From Bifidobacterium sp. WK012_4_13 (lineage in GTDB: Bacteria > Actinomycetota > Actinomycetes > Actinomycetales > Bifidobacteriaceae): a stretch of DNA of 64,000 nucleotides. The notes under the pieces were generated by a model. It worked only from the letters and a program-made list of their open reading frames with translations. It was not told the DNA's origin and did no database searches. Position 1 is the first letter of the stretch, and each line of letters opens with the position of its first letter. Positions 28,063-36,765 of this stretch are shown here, piece by piece. The stretch spans positions 1,550,001 to 1,614,000 of the forward strand of contig NZ_CP129683.1 in NCBI RefSeq assembly GCF_041080835.1, written 5' to 3'. The position numbers and the translations under genes were made by a program.

Positions 28063-28142
28063 GTCTAAAAAGCAAAAAAACAGCCCTTCAAGGCCTCAAA
28101 CCTTCTATAGGTAGGATACTAGTAAAGCGGGACTATACGCCC

Positions 28143-28649
28143 TTAGAAGTACGTATCTCGAACTCCACGACCCGGGATGTCGAACTTACCCCTTCTGAAG
28201 GAATATGAGTGTGGCCCCGTTACCTCGATGCGCTCGATCGGAAGACCTTCGAGCCTTTCTGCAATCGTGTCTTGCAGTTGTGGGATGAGATAGCTCAGCT
28301 GCGTCGCCCACACCGTCGACGATGCCTGAATGGTCAGGATGCCACGATTGTACGAAACCACATGGGAATGCGAAGCGATCGCAGGTCCGACGACATCATT
28401 CCAATTACGCTCCAGCTGTGCGATCTTGAGATGGGGGACCCATTGCGACTGTTCCGCTATCTGTTCGAGCACTCCCCCAAGCCTGTTCGGATCCCTTCCT
28501 GGCTTCCCGAAGTTCCACCACGCTTCCTTCGACCTTTCCCGCAGTCTCCGGACGCTCATGCCCCGCATGGCGAACGGCCTGAAGGTCTGCTCGGGCAACT
28601 TGCTCACATTGAGGTGCAGCAGAAGATCTATGGGGGTGTCATTCCTCAC
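28143..28649 (-). CDS. dciA: DUF721 / DciA-like protein
   Basis: 168-residue protein with a C-terminal DUF721 domain: LKIAQLERNWNDVVGPAIASHSHVVSYNRGILTI and SSTVWATQLSYL, the family pattern. DUF721 proteins include DciA, the loader of the DnaB helicase in bacteria lacking DnaC/DnaI, and the actinobacterial gene between recF and gyrB belongs to this group. The N-terminal half is basic with RRLRERSKEAWWNFGKPGRDPNRLG. The start codon overlaps the recF stop by four bases, which implies translational coupling. The function is inferred from the family. Confidence 0.88.
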   Translation of the reverse strand: MRNDTPIDLLLHLNVSKLPEQTFRPFAMRGMSVRRLRERSKEAWWNFGKPGRDPNRLGGVLEQIAEQSQWVPHLKIAQLERNWNDVVGPAIASHSHVVSYNRGILTIQASSTVWATQLSYLIPQLQDTIAERLEGLPIERIEVTGPHSYSFRRGKFDIPGRGVRDTYF

Positions 28650-30049
28650 GAGTCATCACCGCCCTGGTGCAGCGCCGAGGACGCATCCTTCACGTCATTC
28701 GGCTCCTTCTGACGTTCCTCGTCGTCATCGCTCGAACGCGGCAGACTCGCAGAGGGGCAGTCACCGAAGCCACTCATGTCATGAAGCGCCTCGACATCGA
28801 TTATGTTCGCACCGGACAATTCAGGAATGTCGCTGGCCGCGGCGACCGTGATCAGAACCTGACGCTGCCGCTCCGCAAAGCGTATTATCTGCGATCTGCG
28901 ATTCTCATCCAGCTGTGCGAACACATCGTCAAGCACGATGATCGGCACATCTGCGTTCTCATCGATCAAGGCCTGATGAAGGCTCATCTTCAATGCGATG
29001 GCCAATGTCCATTGCTCACCATTCGACGCGTACTCCCGCGCTGGAACATCATCGAGGATGAACTCCAGATCATCCCTCTGCGGGCCAATCAGGTTGAAGC
29101 CTCTCGCCAGCTCGCCTTGGAATATGCGCTGGAAATGCGCACTGATCGCGTCGAACGGCTGCTCGTAATCTATCACCTCGGCAAACGATGGCCTGTACAT
29201 CAGCCTGGCCTCGCCACGATTGTCCGAAAGCTGGCGATATATCTCGGAGAAATGCTCGTTGAGCCTTTCGACGATCCTGGTTCGGCTCCGGGTGAGCTCG
29301 ACTCCCGCCTCGATGAATTGACCGGTCCAGACTTCCAATCCACTCAGCGCCGCAGCATTCGCAGAGGAACCCTGCGTCGGGCTGAATCCAGGGTCAGCCG
29401 GGTCAGCACCATACTCATGCGTCGATGCAGCCCACGATGCAGCCATCGAGGGCTGCAGACCTGCATCGAGTCCAGATTGCTGCCCCTTGTGTCCCAGCTG
29501 CTTGAGCAAGGCGACACGCTGCTGAGCTATATGCCTGGTCCTTTGCAGAACATTGTCATAGTGCGCATCAAGCTGCGTGCCGGACTGATTCAGAAACATG
29601 CGTCTGGCCGCTGGATCCTCCGTCACGAGATGCTGATCCTGAGGGGAAAAGCTGACGCATGAGACGAGTCCGAGCGCATCTCTCATCATGTGGGAAGGGC
29701 CTGAATCGACCCTCATTCGATTGGCTCCCCTGGCATGGATGCTCATCTCGAGCATCTTCGGGACAGCATTTTCCTGGGATTGTTCTCGATCCGGCTCCTG
29801 CTGCCCGACCTTGGATCTGTCCTGAACCACGTTGGCACGTACCACAGCGGTGGTGCTTCCACGTTCGATGAGCGGAAGAGCGGATGTGGTTCTCTGGCTT
29901 GACCCGGTAGCCAGAACCTCGATGGATTCCACGATATTGGTCTTGCCTAGGCCATTCCTGCCCTGCAGTATGTTGATTCCCCGGTCGAAATCAAGAACGC
30001 ACGCTTCCCATGACCTGAAATGGTCCAACGCCAATCTCGAAATATACAT
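28646..30049 (-). CDS. recF: RecF, DNA gap repair ATPase
   Basis: SMC-like ATPase that helps load RecA at gaps. The N-terminal MYISRLALDHFRSWEACVLDF and Walker A GRNGLGKTN are diagnostic; the signature and Walker B regions (PIIVLDDVFAQLDENRR) are intact. About 467 residues, against the usual 360-400: there is a Gly/Ala/Ser-rich insertion of about 50 residues (roughly 187-237) and an acidic tail of about 45. The ATG at 30049 has gggga six bases upstream, and the longer frame from 30079 is not supported. It lies between dnaN and dciA, and its stop overlaps the dciA start. Confidence 0.96.
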   Translation of the reverse strand: MYISRLALDHFRSWEACVLDFDRGINILQGRNGLGKTNIVESIEVLATGSSQRTTSALPLIERGSTTAVVRANVVQDRSKVGQQEPDREQSQENAVPKMLEMSIHARGANRMRVDSGPSHMMRDALGLVSCVSFSPQDQHLVTEDPAARRMFLNQSGTQLDAHYDNVLQRTRHIAQQRVALLKQLGHKGQQSGLDAGLQPSMAASWAASTHEYGADPADPGFSPTQGSSANAAALSGLEVWTGQFIEAGVELTRSRTRIVERLNEHFSEIYRQLSDNRGEARLMYRPSFAEVIDYEQPFDAISAHFQRIFQGELARGFNLIGPQRDDLEFILDDVPAREYASNGEQWTLAIALKMSLHQALIDENADVPIIVLDDVFAQLDENRRSQIIRFAERQRQVLITVAAASDIPELSGANIIDVEALHDMSGFGDCPSASLPRSSDDDEERQKEPNDVKDASSALHQGGDDS

Positions 30050-30175
30050 GCCAATCCCCTGAGCCGAATACCGATTCACTCATTGTGCCCAACCTATGCA
30101 ACGCATTCAACGCTCGATCCGCAGTCACCAGGCTTTCTTCACTGGCCTTGGGCCAAGGCTGCTTCGCCCACGAAA

Positions 30176-31300
30176 TCAGTTGGTGAAGCGCATGGGAACG
30201 AGCAGATAGCGGTAATCAAGCGATTCATCGGAATCAGATTCCTGCTGCCCGTTGAATTCCACGGCCTTGACCGCAGTCGTCATCTTCATCCTCACATATG
30301 GCTCCGCGATCGCGTTGAGACCCTCGATCAGATAGGCAGGGTTGAATGCAACGGTGATGTCTTCCCCATCCATATCGATATCAAGCGTCTCGGATGCCTG
30401 TGCCTCATCACTCGCACCGGCGGACAGCACGAGCTCCTGCTTGGAGAACACCATGCGGATCGGAGCGTTCCGCTCTGCCACCAAGGCGACGCGCTTTATC
30501 GCATCGATCAGGGACTGTCTGTCCAGAACGGCTTGAATCGGATAGTCGGAGGCGAAAAGACGGTCGACGGCCGGGAATTCTCCGTCGATGAGCTGCGAGG
30601 TCGAGACACGACCCGCATTCTCAAAACCTAGCATTGTTGGGTTTTGAGGATCGAAATCAATGACAACGTTTTCATGCTCATCCAATGAGCGGGCTATGTC
30701 GCGGAGCAGGGATCCACGGACCAGGGTGACGGTTTCGGTGTCGGCTTGCTTCGGAGTCCAGGTGAATGATGCTCGCGACAGCCTGAACCTATCGGTTGCG
30801 GTCATCACGACCTTGTCGCCGTCAATGCTGATTTTCACGCCAGTGAGCACAGGCCGGTTCTCTTCGCGCGACACAGCGACCGTCGCCTGAGAGATGGCCT
30901 GCATGAAAGTCTGTGCATCGACCTGACCGAGATTCTCAGGAACGGAGGGCATATCGGGATATTCGGAATCTGGCATCAGCTGAAGAGTGAACGTCGATTT
31001 GCCCGACTTGATGGTCATCTTCGAGTCGTCTGTCGTCAGATATGTGGTTGCGGAGGGAAGTGACTTCGTGATGTCTGCAAGTAATTTGCCAAGGACGAGA
31101 GCAGTTCCAGGCTCGTCGATCCCTGCTTCGATATGGTGACGGGCAGAGACTTCGTAATCGAAGGCGCTTAACTGCAATGTTCCGTCAATTGCCTCGAGCT
31201 TGATTCCTGCAAGAATGGGTGAAGCCGGGCGGGCAGGAATGACTCGTGTCGTCCAAGCGACTGCATCGGCAAGGGCCGAAGAATTAATTTCAACTTTCAT
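30176..31300 (-). CDS. dnaN: DNA polymerase III beta subunit (sliding clamp)
   Basis: 374-residue processivity clamp, forming a ring dimer round DNA. Three repeated domains are seen, opening with MKVEINSSALADAVAWTTRVIPARPASPILAGIKLEA; the central GRFSSR-like region reads EENRPVLTGVKISI, and the end has the LVPMRF clamp motif. Length is normal. A gaagg box precedes the ATG. It stands between recF and the dnaN-dnaA intergenic DnaA boxes. Expected to be transcribed from the same leftward region as dnaA. Confidence 0.98.
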   Translation of the reverse strand: MKVEINSSALADAVAWTTRVIPARPASPILAGIKLEAIDGTLQLSAFDYEVSARHHIEAGIDEPGTALVLGKLLADITKSLPSATTYLTTDDSKMTIKSGKSTFTLQLMPDSEYPDMPSVPENLGQVDAQTFMQAISQATVAVSREENRPVLTGVKISIDGDKVVMTATDRFRLSRASFTWTPKQADTETVTLVRGSLLRDIARSLDEHENVVIDFDPQNPTMLGFENAGRVSTSQLIDGEFPAVDRLFASDYPIQAVLDRQSLIDAIKRVALVAERNAPIRMVFSKQELVLSAGASDEAQASETLDIDMDGEDITVAFNPAYLIEGLNAIAEPYVRMKMTTAVKAVEFNGQQESDSDESLDYRYLLVPMRFTN

Positions 31301-31770
31301 AATGTGCCTTCATAGTAAGATTTCTCGAATTCATTCTAACCAACATGAATCCATTTTTTCCATTGTGACGTTCACGGTTCATTGTGTTGATGGTGATGAT
31401 CTATGTATCTGTGTCTGTAATCATCTTCATAAGGGCTGTGGATAATGTGGATAAGTGCTCGCTTCGGCAGTTTTCCACAGAGCGACGGTCCGTGAGGAAT
31501 GTGGACAACCCGGTGGGGAAATGTGGACAACCAAGGTACTTATCCACATCTGTCACGCGGTGTTCAAGTTATCAACATTTTTAGCATGTGTGTCAACAGG
31601 AAACGCACAAGTTATGCACCTAAATTCGGCAGTTATTCCCATGCTTTGCCCACATCTGTGTATAAGCATGTGGATAACTTTTTTCAACATTGTTTCCCTT
31701 CTGGCGTGTCTGCGTATGAAAAAACTGAACATGACCCTTCCCCGGTCAGATGTCCACAGGACTTGCGGCG
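31301..31770. other. Replication origin, dnaA-dnaN intergenic part (oriC)
   Basis: Perfect DnaA boxes (ttatccaca or its complement) lie at 31437-31445, 31446-31454, 31540-31548 and 31669-31677. Single-mismatch copies are at 31471-31479 (ttttccaca), 31500-31508 and 31522-31530 (both tgtggacaa), 31569-31577 (ttatcaaca) and 31657-31665 (tgtgtataa). The first two boxes are directly adjacent. AT-rich stretches occur near 31315-31365 and 31678-31690. The place between dnaA and dnaN, and the divergence of gene direction around dnaA, support its being the main origin. Confidence 0.9.
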
Positions 31771-33435
31771 CTACTCGATCGGGTGCTGCTTCAGTCTGAC
31801 GGTGAGTTCCATCACATAGTTGTAGATCTCGCGTTTTTCCTGCATTTCGCCAGAGATTCGCGTATAGGCATGCATGACCGTGGTGTGGTCGCGTCCGCCG
31901 AAGACCTCCCCTATGTCGACAAGTGACATGCTGGTCATTTCCCTGCCCAGATACATGGCAATCTGGCGCGCCAGGGCTATGTTCTTGGTGCGGGTCCGTC
32001 CGACGAGATCGTCAAAGGTCAGATGGAAGTATTGTGCCACCTGGGTGATGATGTCGGTCGGCTTGATCTCGACATCGGTCGTAAAGAAGTCCTGCAGGGT
32101 TTGTTCCGCCAAGGATTTGGTGACATTCTGACCGTTGAGGCTTGCCACGGCCGTTACGCGTGTCAGGGCTCCTTCGAGTTCACGGATGTTTTCGGTGAAG
32201 CGTTCAGCGATGAGGTCCAGCACCTCGTTCGGAATTCTGGCGCCGCTGTTCGATGACATCATGCGAAGTATGGCCACGCGGGTCTCGCGATCCGGTGGCT
32301 TGACGTCAACGGTAAGACCTGAATCAAAGCGTGATATCAAGCGTTGTTCAAAGCCCTTGAGATTCTTGGGCTGAACGTCGGAAGCGATGACGATGCGCTT
32401 GTTGGCGTCATGCAGGGCGTTGAAGGTGTGGAAGAACTGATCCAGGGTGGCTTCCTTGCCGCCAAGGAATTGAATGTCATCGATGAGCAGAACGTCAACC
32501 TGCCTGTAACGGTGATTGAATTCGGTAATCTGACCACTGCCGTGTGCAGAATTCTGCAGGGCATCGATGAACTCATTGGTGAATTCCTCTGAATTCACGT
32601 AGCGAACCTTCAACGATGGATCTTTTACCAGTGCATAGTTGCCGATTGCATTCAGCAAGTGCGTCTTGCCCAATCCCGAACTGCCATAGATACATAAGGG
32701 ATTGAAGTCGCGCCCCGAACCCTCTGCCACCGCAAGTGCGACGGTGCGTGCGAATCTGTTGGAATCACCGGGGACGAATGTGTCGAATGTGGCGTTGGTG
32801 TTCAGGTGGGTCTCGGGATCTCTTTCAACCTTCTGCTGGCCACCAGGAAAGCTTGGCATCGAGAAGGGCAGCGTGGAACGTCCGTCAAATGTCTGGGGCG
32901 GCTCTTCTGAAGTGTCATTCTGACGGACGGCTGGGGTGGCGAGGCCAGAAGGCATCGATGCGGTCTGAACGGTTTCCTCACGATGCCGCATCGGCGCGAC
33001 GACCGGTTCTGCCAAGCTGAATTCCGGTGACGATGCGGCCGAGATCGCGTTGTTCGGCTCCTCGCCCTGCTGCGAATCCCCAGAATCCTGGGCTGCGCGT
33101 GTCGTTTCAGGTTGGAAGGCCTGTTCCGTGCCGGCTTTCGATTGCCCAACGGCGTTCGTTGGCTTGACGATTTTGATCGCAGGGAACATCGCCGTCCCGC
33201 TCACCGTCTGCAGGGCATCGAGCAGCGAACCGTTCAACGTGTCTTGAATGGCCTCCTGGGCCGCCTTGTTCGAGACGCAGAGCACGATGGTGCTCCCGAA
33301 AACCGCCTCCGGTGAAATATCCTCAAGCCAACCCTTGTCCCGCGCCGTAAGTGTGTTGCTTGTGCGGAGAATTTGCAGCACAGAATCCCACATATGCTTC
33401 GCTTGCAGCGATGAAGCCTCTGGACCCTGTGCCAT
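31771..33435 (-). CDS. dnaA: Chromosomal replication initiator DnaA
   Basis: 554-residue initiator that binds DnaA boxes and melts oriC. Domain I is at about 1-90; a long, low-complexity domain II runs to about 210 and is rich in Glu, Ser, Thr and Pro. The AAA+ domain has Walker A GSSGLGKTHL (near 249-258), Walker B VLLIDDIQFLGGK, and the DnaA-specific FDSGLTVDVKPPDRETR region. Domain IV ends with GGRDHTTVMHAYTRI, the box-reading helix. A gaagga site precedes the ATG. The length is long by the family standard because of domain II, as usual for Bifidobacteriaceae and relatives. Confidence 0.98.
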   Translation of the reverse strand: MAQGPEASSLQAKHMWDSVLQILRTSNTLTARDKGWLEDISPEAVFGSTIVLCVSNKAAQEAIQDTLNGSLLDALQTVSGTAMFPAIKIVKPTNAVGQSKAGTEQAFQPETTRAAQDSGDSQQGEEPNNAISAASSPEFSLAEPVVAPMRHREETVQTASMPSGLATPAVRQNDTSEEPPQTFDGRSTLPFSMPSFPGGQQKVERDPETHLNTNATFDTFVPGDSNRFARTVALAVAEGSGRDFNPLCIYGSSGLGKTHLLNAIGNYALVKDPSLKVRYVNSEEFTNEFIDALQNSAHGSGQITEFNHRYRQVDVLLIDDIQFLGGKEATLDQFFHTFNALHDANKRIVIASDVQPKNLKGFEQRLISRFDSGLTVDVKPPDRETRVAILRMMSSNSGARIPNEVLDLIAERFTENIRELEGALTRVTAVASLNGQNVTKSLAEQTLQDFFTTDVEIKPTDIITQVAQYFHLTFDDLVGRTRTKNIALARQIAMYLGREMTSMSLVDIGEVFGGRDHTTVMHAYTRISGEMQEKREIYNYVMELTVRLKQHPIE

Positions 33436-33762
33436 CGTTCCTTCTTCCCCAATCCAATATAGTCAACATAATAAACGGACAGTAGGTTATGTTTACACCG
33501 TATTCGCTGAGTTATCCACAGCATTGCGTGTTGAAATGACTCATTTGTGAATAACAACCGTGTAATTTGTGGATAACTTCACCCCGTGCCATCACTGCTA
33601 TTGCAGCATTTCTTGCCAATATGCGACTCAGGATTATGTCGGAAAAACACAGAAAAATTTCTTGCGCTTTGACTGATTGCACTAACCTGTGTAGTTTGGT
33701 ATAGCTTGACTCACCATGAGCCGTGCTTTTGCATGGCTGAAAATTCAGGAGCGTTATTAATT
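33436..33762. other. dnaA-rpmH intergenic region with DnaA boxes (oriC, second part)
   Basis: The region separates the leftward replication operon from the rightward rpmH operon. Perfect DnaA boxes are at 33512-33520 (ttatccaca) and 33568-33576 (tgtggataa), and a one-mismatch copy tgtgaataa at 33546-33554. It is AT-rich around 33540-33660. With the dnaA-dnaN cluster it makes a bipartite origin with boxes on both sides of dnaA, as in Bacillus. Confidence 0.8.
33669..33697 (+). promoter_or_regulatory. Candidate rpmH operon promoter
   Basis: TTGACT at 33669-33674, a 17-base spacer, then TAGTTT at 33692-33697, about 65 bases before the rpmH start. The -35 is near-consensus and the spacer ideal; the -10 is moderate. 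The position is right for the rpmH-rnpA operon. Confidence 0.5.
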
Positions 33763-33897
33763 ATGAAGAGGACATTCCAACCGAATAACCGCCGCCGCCA
33801 CATGAAGCACGGCTTCCGCCTGCGTATGCGCACACGTTCGGGTCGCGCGCTCATCAATCGTCGCCGTGCAAAAGGGCGCAAGACGCTTTCCGCCTGA
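33763..33897 (+). CDS. rpmH: 50S ribosomal protein L34
   Basis: 44-residue, extremely basic ribosomal protein: [19 protein letters not shown] at the start and GRKTLSA at the end are the family hallmarks. It is part of the large subunit. The ATG at 33763 is fixed by homology; the longer open frame from 33706 is not translated. A ggag box stands 13-16 bases upstream. First gene of the rpmH-rnpA-yidD-yidC run, next to oriC as in most bacteria. Confidence 0.98.
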   Translation: MKRTFQPNNRRRHMKHGFRLRMRTRSGRALINRRRAKGRKTLSA

Positions 33898-33942
33898 ACT
33901 GATTGCTGCTGGACAGTCTATACTTTCAGAATTCATTTCACA

Positions 33943-34470
33943 GTGGAACGGCTCAGAAGCCATCGCGATTTTGTGACCGTGCTGAAGCAGAGAAACAAGG
34001 TCACCAGTAGAGATATCGTTCTGCATTACCGCTTTTTTGCCGGTGATGCCAATATCTCAGCTACTGCTGTACCCGCGTTGAACAAGACTGCATCCACGCA
34101 GCCCGTTTCGGGGCTAGTTTCAGAGGCGAAACCCGGACTCCCTGAAGTGCAGAATCCGAGTGGTGTGGCCAGTGGCGACTCCCTTCTTGGTGAACAACCC
34201 ATGACAAGGCGAAGACTGGGGTTGGCTGTCGCAAAGAATGTCGGCAATGCCGTCACCCGAAATGGGGTTAAAAGACGCTTTCGTCAACTTGCCGCGTCCA
34301 GGGAGCAGGTGCTTCCGGCAGTGTGCGACGTGGTAATGAGGGCAAAGCCACATGCATCGCAGCAAAGCTACGCATCCTTGGAGCAGCAGGTCAGCGAGCT
34401 TTTCGCGCAGGTTGCGAAGAGATATGAGCAGCGGCATCCGCACAACATGATGCAAGGGGGAGTCGTATGA
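33943..34470 (+). CDS. rnpA: Ribonuclease P protein component
   Basis: Protein subunit of RNase P, which cuts tRNA 5' leaders. The start [19 protein letters not shown] and the RNR motif [19 protein letters not shown] are typical. It has 175 residues against the usual 110-130: an insertion of about 50 residues (roughly 36-86), Ala/Ser/Pro/Val rich, separates the first strand from the second. GTG start at 33943, 45 bases after rpmH. The last four bases overlap the yidD start (ATGA), a sign of translational coupling. Confidence 0.93.
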   Translation: MERLRSHRDFVTVLKQRNKVTSRDIVLHYRFFAGDANISATAVPALNKTASTQPVSGLVSEAKPGLPEVQNPSGVASGDSLLGEQPMTRRRLGLAVAKNVGNAVTRNGVKRRFRQLAASREQVLPAVCDVVMRAKPHASQQSYASLEQQVSELFAQVAKRYEQRHPHNMMQGGVV

Positions 34471-34886
34471 CTGTCGGTCAGAATGTTTTCCCAATCACAG
34501 GCGATCAGGGCACCAAGGTGCATTCTGAGGCCCACGCATGTGATTGCGACGGTCCGGCATCCGCACGATTCAGTCGCACCGGTGCCGCGTCGCGGTGGAT
34601 GCTAGCTTCCATTCGCTGGTATCAGTCCCGCGTATCACCGCAGATGGCTCCAAGATGCAAGTACTATCCGAGTTGCTCGCGCTATGCGGCTGAGGCGATC
34701 GGTCGTTTTGGCGCCTTCCGAGGGTTCATGCTCGCAGCGTTTCGATTGCTCCGTTGCCGTCCTTGGAGCAACGGCGGGATTGATGATGTTCCACAGCGGT
34801 TTTCGCTGTTCTATCGTTGTTCATGGTCGAAGGCACATGAGGAGCCTCGTCTGACCGCAACTGCCTCAGATAAGGAGATTGCCTGA
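34467..34886 (+). CDS. yidD: YidD membrane protein insertion efficiency factor
   Basis: 139-residue protein with the conserved core [30 protein letters not shown], then [23 protein letters not shown]. Cysteines of [10 protein letters not shown] are conserved in the family. YidD helps YidC insert inner-membrane proteins. The core is about 75 residues; here an N-terminal arm of about 45 and a C-terminal arm of about 25 are added. Its start overlaps the rnpA stop, and yidC follows by four bases. Confidence 0.93.
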   Translation: MTVGQNVFPITGDQGTKVHSEAHACDCDGPASARFSRTGAASRWMLASIRWYQSRVSPQMAPRCKYYPSCSRYAAEAIGRFGAFRGFMLAAFRLLRCRPWSNGGIDDVPQRFSLFYRCSWSKAHEEPRLTATASDKEIA

Positions 34887-34890
34887 GACA

Positions 34891-35910
34891 ATGATTTCAC
34901 AAAACTTTACTTTCGATTCCGGTCTATTCGGTTTCTTCTATCGGATTCTTCGCCCGATAGAGTGGCTGATGACCTATGTGATGGTCTATTGCCATAAGTT
35001 CCTGACATTCATAGGTTTTTCCAGCGGCCCAGGCGTCGCATGGGTGCTGTCGGTGGTGCTGCTGGTTATCCTGGTGCGACTGCTGATCCTTCCGCTGTTC
35101 ATCAAGCAGATGATGGCCATGCGAAAGCTGCAGGCCATTCAGCCGCAGATGCGGAAGATACAGAACAAATACAAGGGTAAGACCGATCAGGCCAGCAAAG
35201 AGGCTTCAAGTCGCGAGATGATGAAGCTGTATCAGGACAATCACGCCAATCCGGCTGGATCCTGCCTGCCCGCGCTGATTCAGAGCCCGATATTCATGAC
35301 GATGTTCTATGTTCTTTCGGCTGTGCCGTACATTGCCAGGGGCAAGCGCGAGCCGTTGGGTGCCTTCACGCTCAAGATCTCAAAGGAATTCGAGCAGACC
35401 CAGATATTCGGAATTCATATTTCCGACAATCTGACCACCGCCCAGGGTGCAGGCAAGATCGTCATCGTCATCTTCATCGCGCTGATGTGCCTCACCATGT
35501 TCTATTCGCAGTTCCATAACACAAGAAAGAACATGCCACGTGCATCGATGGAGGGTTCCCAATATCGTATGCAGAAAATGATGGCATACATCTTCCCGGT
35601 CATGTACATCTTCTCCGGTGTTGCCTTCCCGTTTGCCGTGCTGATTTACTGGCTGACCAACAACACGTGGAATCTTGGCCAGACCTTGTGGCAGGTTCGC
35701 AGGATGCCGACGCCAGGTTCGCCAGCCGCCGAGGAGAAGCAGGCTCGTGATCGCGTGCGTGAGAACAGCCGCAGGGAAAAGGCCGGTGAGCCATCCCTTG
35801 AGGATGAGGCTTTGGCGAAGGCCAAGGAGATACAGGAGAGGCAACTGGAGTCCGGTGCCTCTCATCAACGTCAACAGCCTAAGAGGACCAAGTCCAAGAG
35901 AAAGCGGTAG
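34891..35910 (+). CDS. yidC: Membrane protein insertase YidC/Oxa1
   Basis: 339-residue insertase without the large periplasmic domain, as in Gram-positives. Hydrophobic segments include AWVLSVVLLVILVRLLILPL (with the conserved Arg in the hydrophilic groove), FMTMFYVLSAVPY, IVIVIFIALMCLTMFY and MYIFSGVAFPFAVLIYWLTNN. The motif KNKYKGKTDQAS is the cytoplasmic coiled-coil loop. A basic C-terminal tail (PKRTKSKRKR) may bind ribosomes. The ATG at 34891 follows yidD by four bases; a TTG at 34879 is possible. It inserts proteins with or without SecYEG. Confidence 0.96.
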   Translation: MISQNFTFDSGLFGFFYRILRPIEWLMTYVMVYCHKFLTFIGFSSGPGVAWVLSVVLLVILVRLLILPLFIKQMMAMRKLQAIQPQMRKIQNKYKGKTDQASKEASSREMMKLYQDNHANPAGSCLPALIQSPIFMTMFYVLSAVPYIARGKREPLGAFTLKISKEFEQTQIFGIHISDNLTTAQGAGKIVIVIFIALMCLTMFYSQFHNTRKNMPRASMEGSQYRMQKMMAYIFPVMYIFSGVAFPFAVLIYWLTNNTWNLGQTLWQVRRMPTPGSPAAEEKQARDRVRENSRREKAGEPSLEDEALAKAKEIQERQLESGASHQRQQPKRTKSKRKR

Positions 35911-35924
35911 ATTCGCGAATCTGC

Positions 35925-36000
35925 AGTGCTCGTCAGCGTTGCGATGGTGGTGAGGCTGAATTCCGGGTGAAGTGAAGATGGCGATTCGCCGACGAGCACT
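35925..36000. promoter_or_regulatory. Structured yidC-jag intergenic sequence
   Basis: agtgctcgtc at 35925-35934 is the exact complement of gacgagcact at 35991-36000. The short palindrome attcgcgaat lies just outside (35911-35920) and a related gcgattcgcc just before the right arm. The 10-bp stem encloses 56 bases. It could be a terminator-attenuator or a processing site between yidC and jag; there is no T run. Role is unknown. Confidence 0.35.
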
Positions 36001-36093
36001 TGTGTCCCAGCGATAGAGCACTGCGTGGCGAGTATGCATGTTTTCATGTATTGGCTTAGACTGATTTACCAAGTGCACGTGTAAGGAGCGAAT

Positions 36094-36765
36094 ATGTCGC
36101 AAAGTGAAGACAAGACCATGGATCAGCTCAATGAAGAAGCTGATATTGCGGCGGACTATCTCGAGGGATTATTGGATATCGCTGACTATGACGGCGACAT
36201 CGAAATGGGAATCCGCAACGATAGGCCACTTGTCCAGATTGTCGCCGATGACAACGCGGACATAAAGAACCTCATAGGCAAGAACGGGAATGTCGTTGAC
36301 GCGCTTCAACAACTGACTCGACTCGCTGTTCAGCAGAAGACAGGAGAGCGGTCCAGGCTTATCGTGGATGTTGATGGGTATCTGAAGCGCAAGCGTCAGC
36401 ATCTGCGCGATCTTGCGATGGACGCCATCGAGGATGCCCGTGAATCAGGGGATGCGGTGGATCTCGATCCGATGAACTCCTTCGAACGCAAGGTGATTCA
36501 TGACATCGTGCGTGAGGAAGGCCTGAAATCGCGTTCGCACGGTGAGGAACCGCATCGTTATGTCACGGTATATGAGCGCAAGAATGACGAAGCCGAAGAT
36601 GGCGAGATTTCCACGGAACAGGATGTCGAGGAGGATGAGCTCGAGCAGAATGAACCCGGACTGTCTCGTTCCAAGAAAGAGTCGGCCATCGATGATGAAT
36701 CGAACTCTCAACAAGGTGAATCTGCATTTGACGTCGAAGATTCCGAAGACAGTGATTCGGAGTGA
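36094..36765 (+). CDS. jag: Jag/KhpB RNA-binding protein (KH and R3H domains)
   Basis: 223 residues. The KH domain is at about 55-105, with the I-G-K-N-G loop (NLIGKNGNVVDALQQLTRLAV). The R3H domain follows: R...H at ERKVIHDIVREEGLKSRSHGEEPHRYVTVY. The N-terminal Jag-N domain is absent, as in Actinobacteria. The tail is acidic and disordered. KhpB with KhpA binds many RNAs and affects cell elongation in Firmicutes; direct evidence for Actinobacteria is scarce. It precedes rsmG with a short overlap. Confidence 0.93.
   Translation: MSQSEDKTMDQLNEEADIAADYLEGLLDIADYDGDIEMGIRNDRPLVQIVADDNADIKNLIGKNGNVVDALQQLTRLAVQQKTGERSRLIVDVDGYLKRKRQHLRDLAMDAIEDARESGDAVDLDPMNSFERKVIHDIVREEGLKSRSHGEEPHRYVTVYERKNDEAEDGEISTEQDVEEDELEQNEPGLSRSKKESAIDDESNSQQGESAFDVEDSEDSDSE

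Noticed and set aside
28667..29662. 331-codon frame on the plus strand inside recF
   Set aside because: Antisense shadow of recF with no motif of its own.
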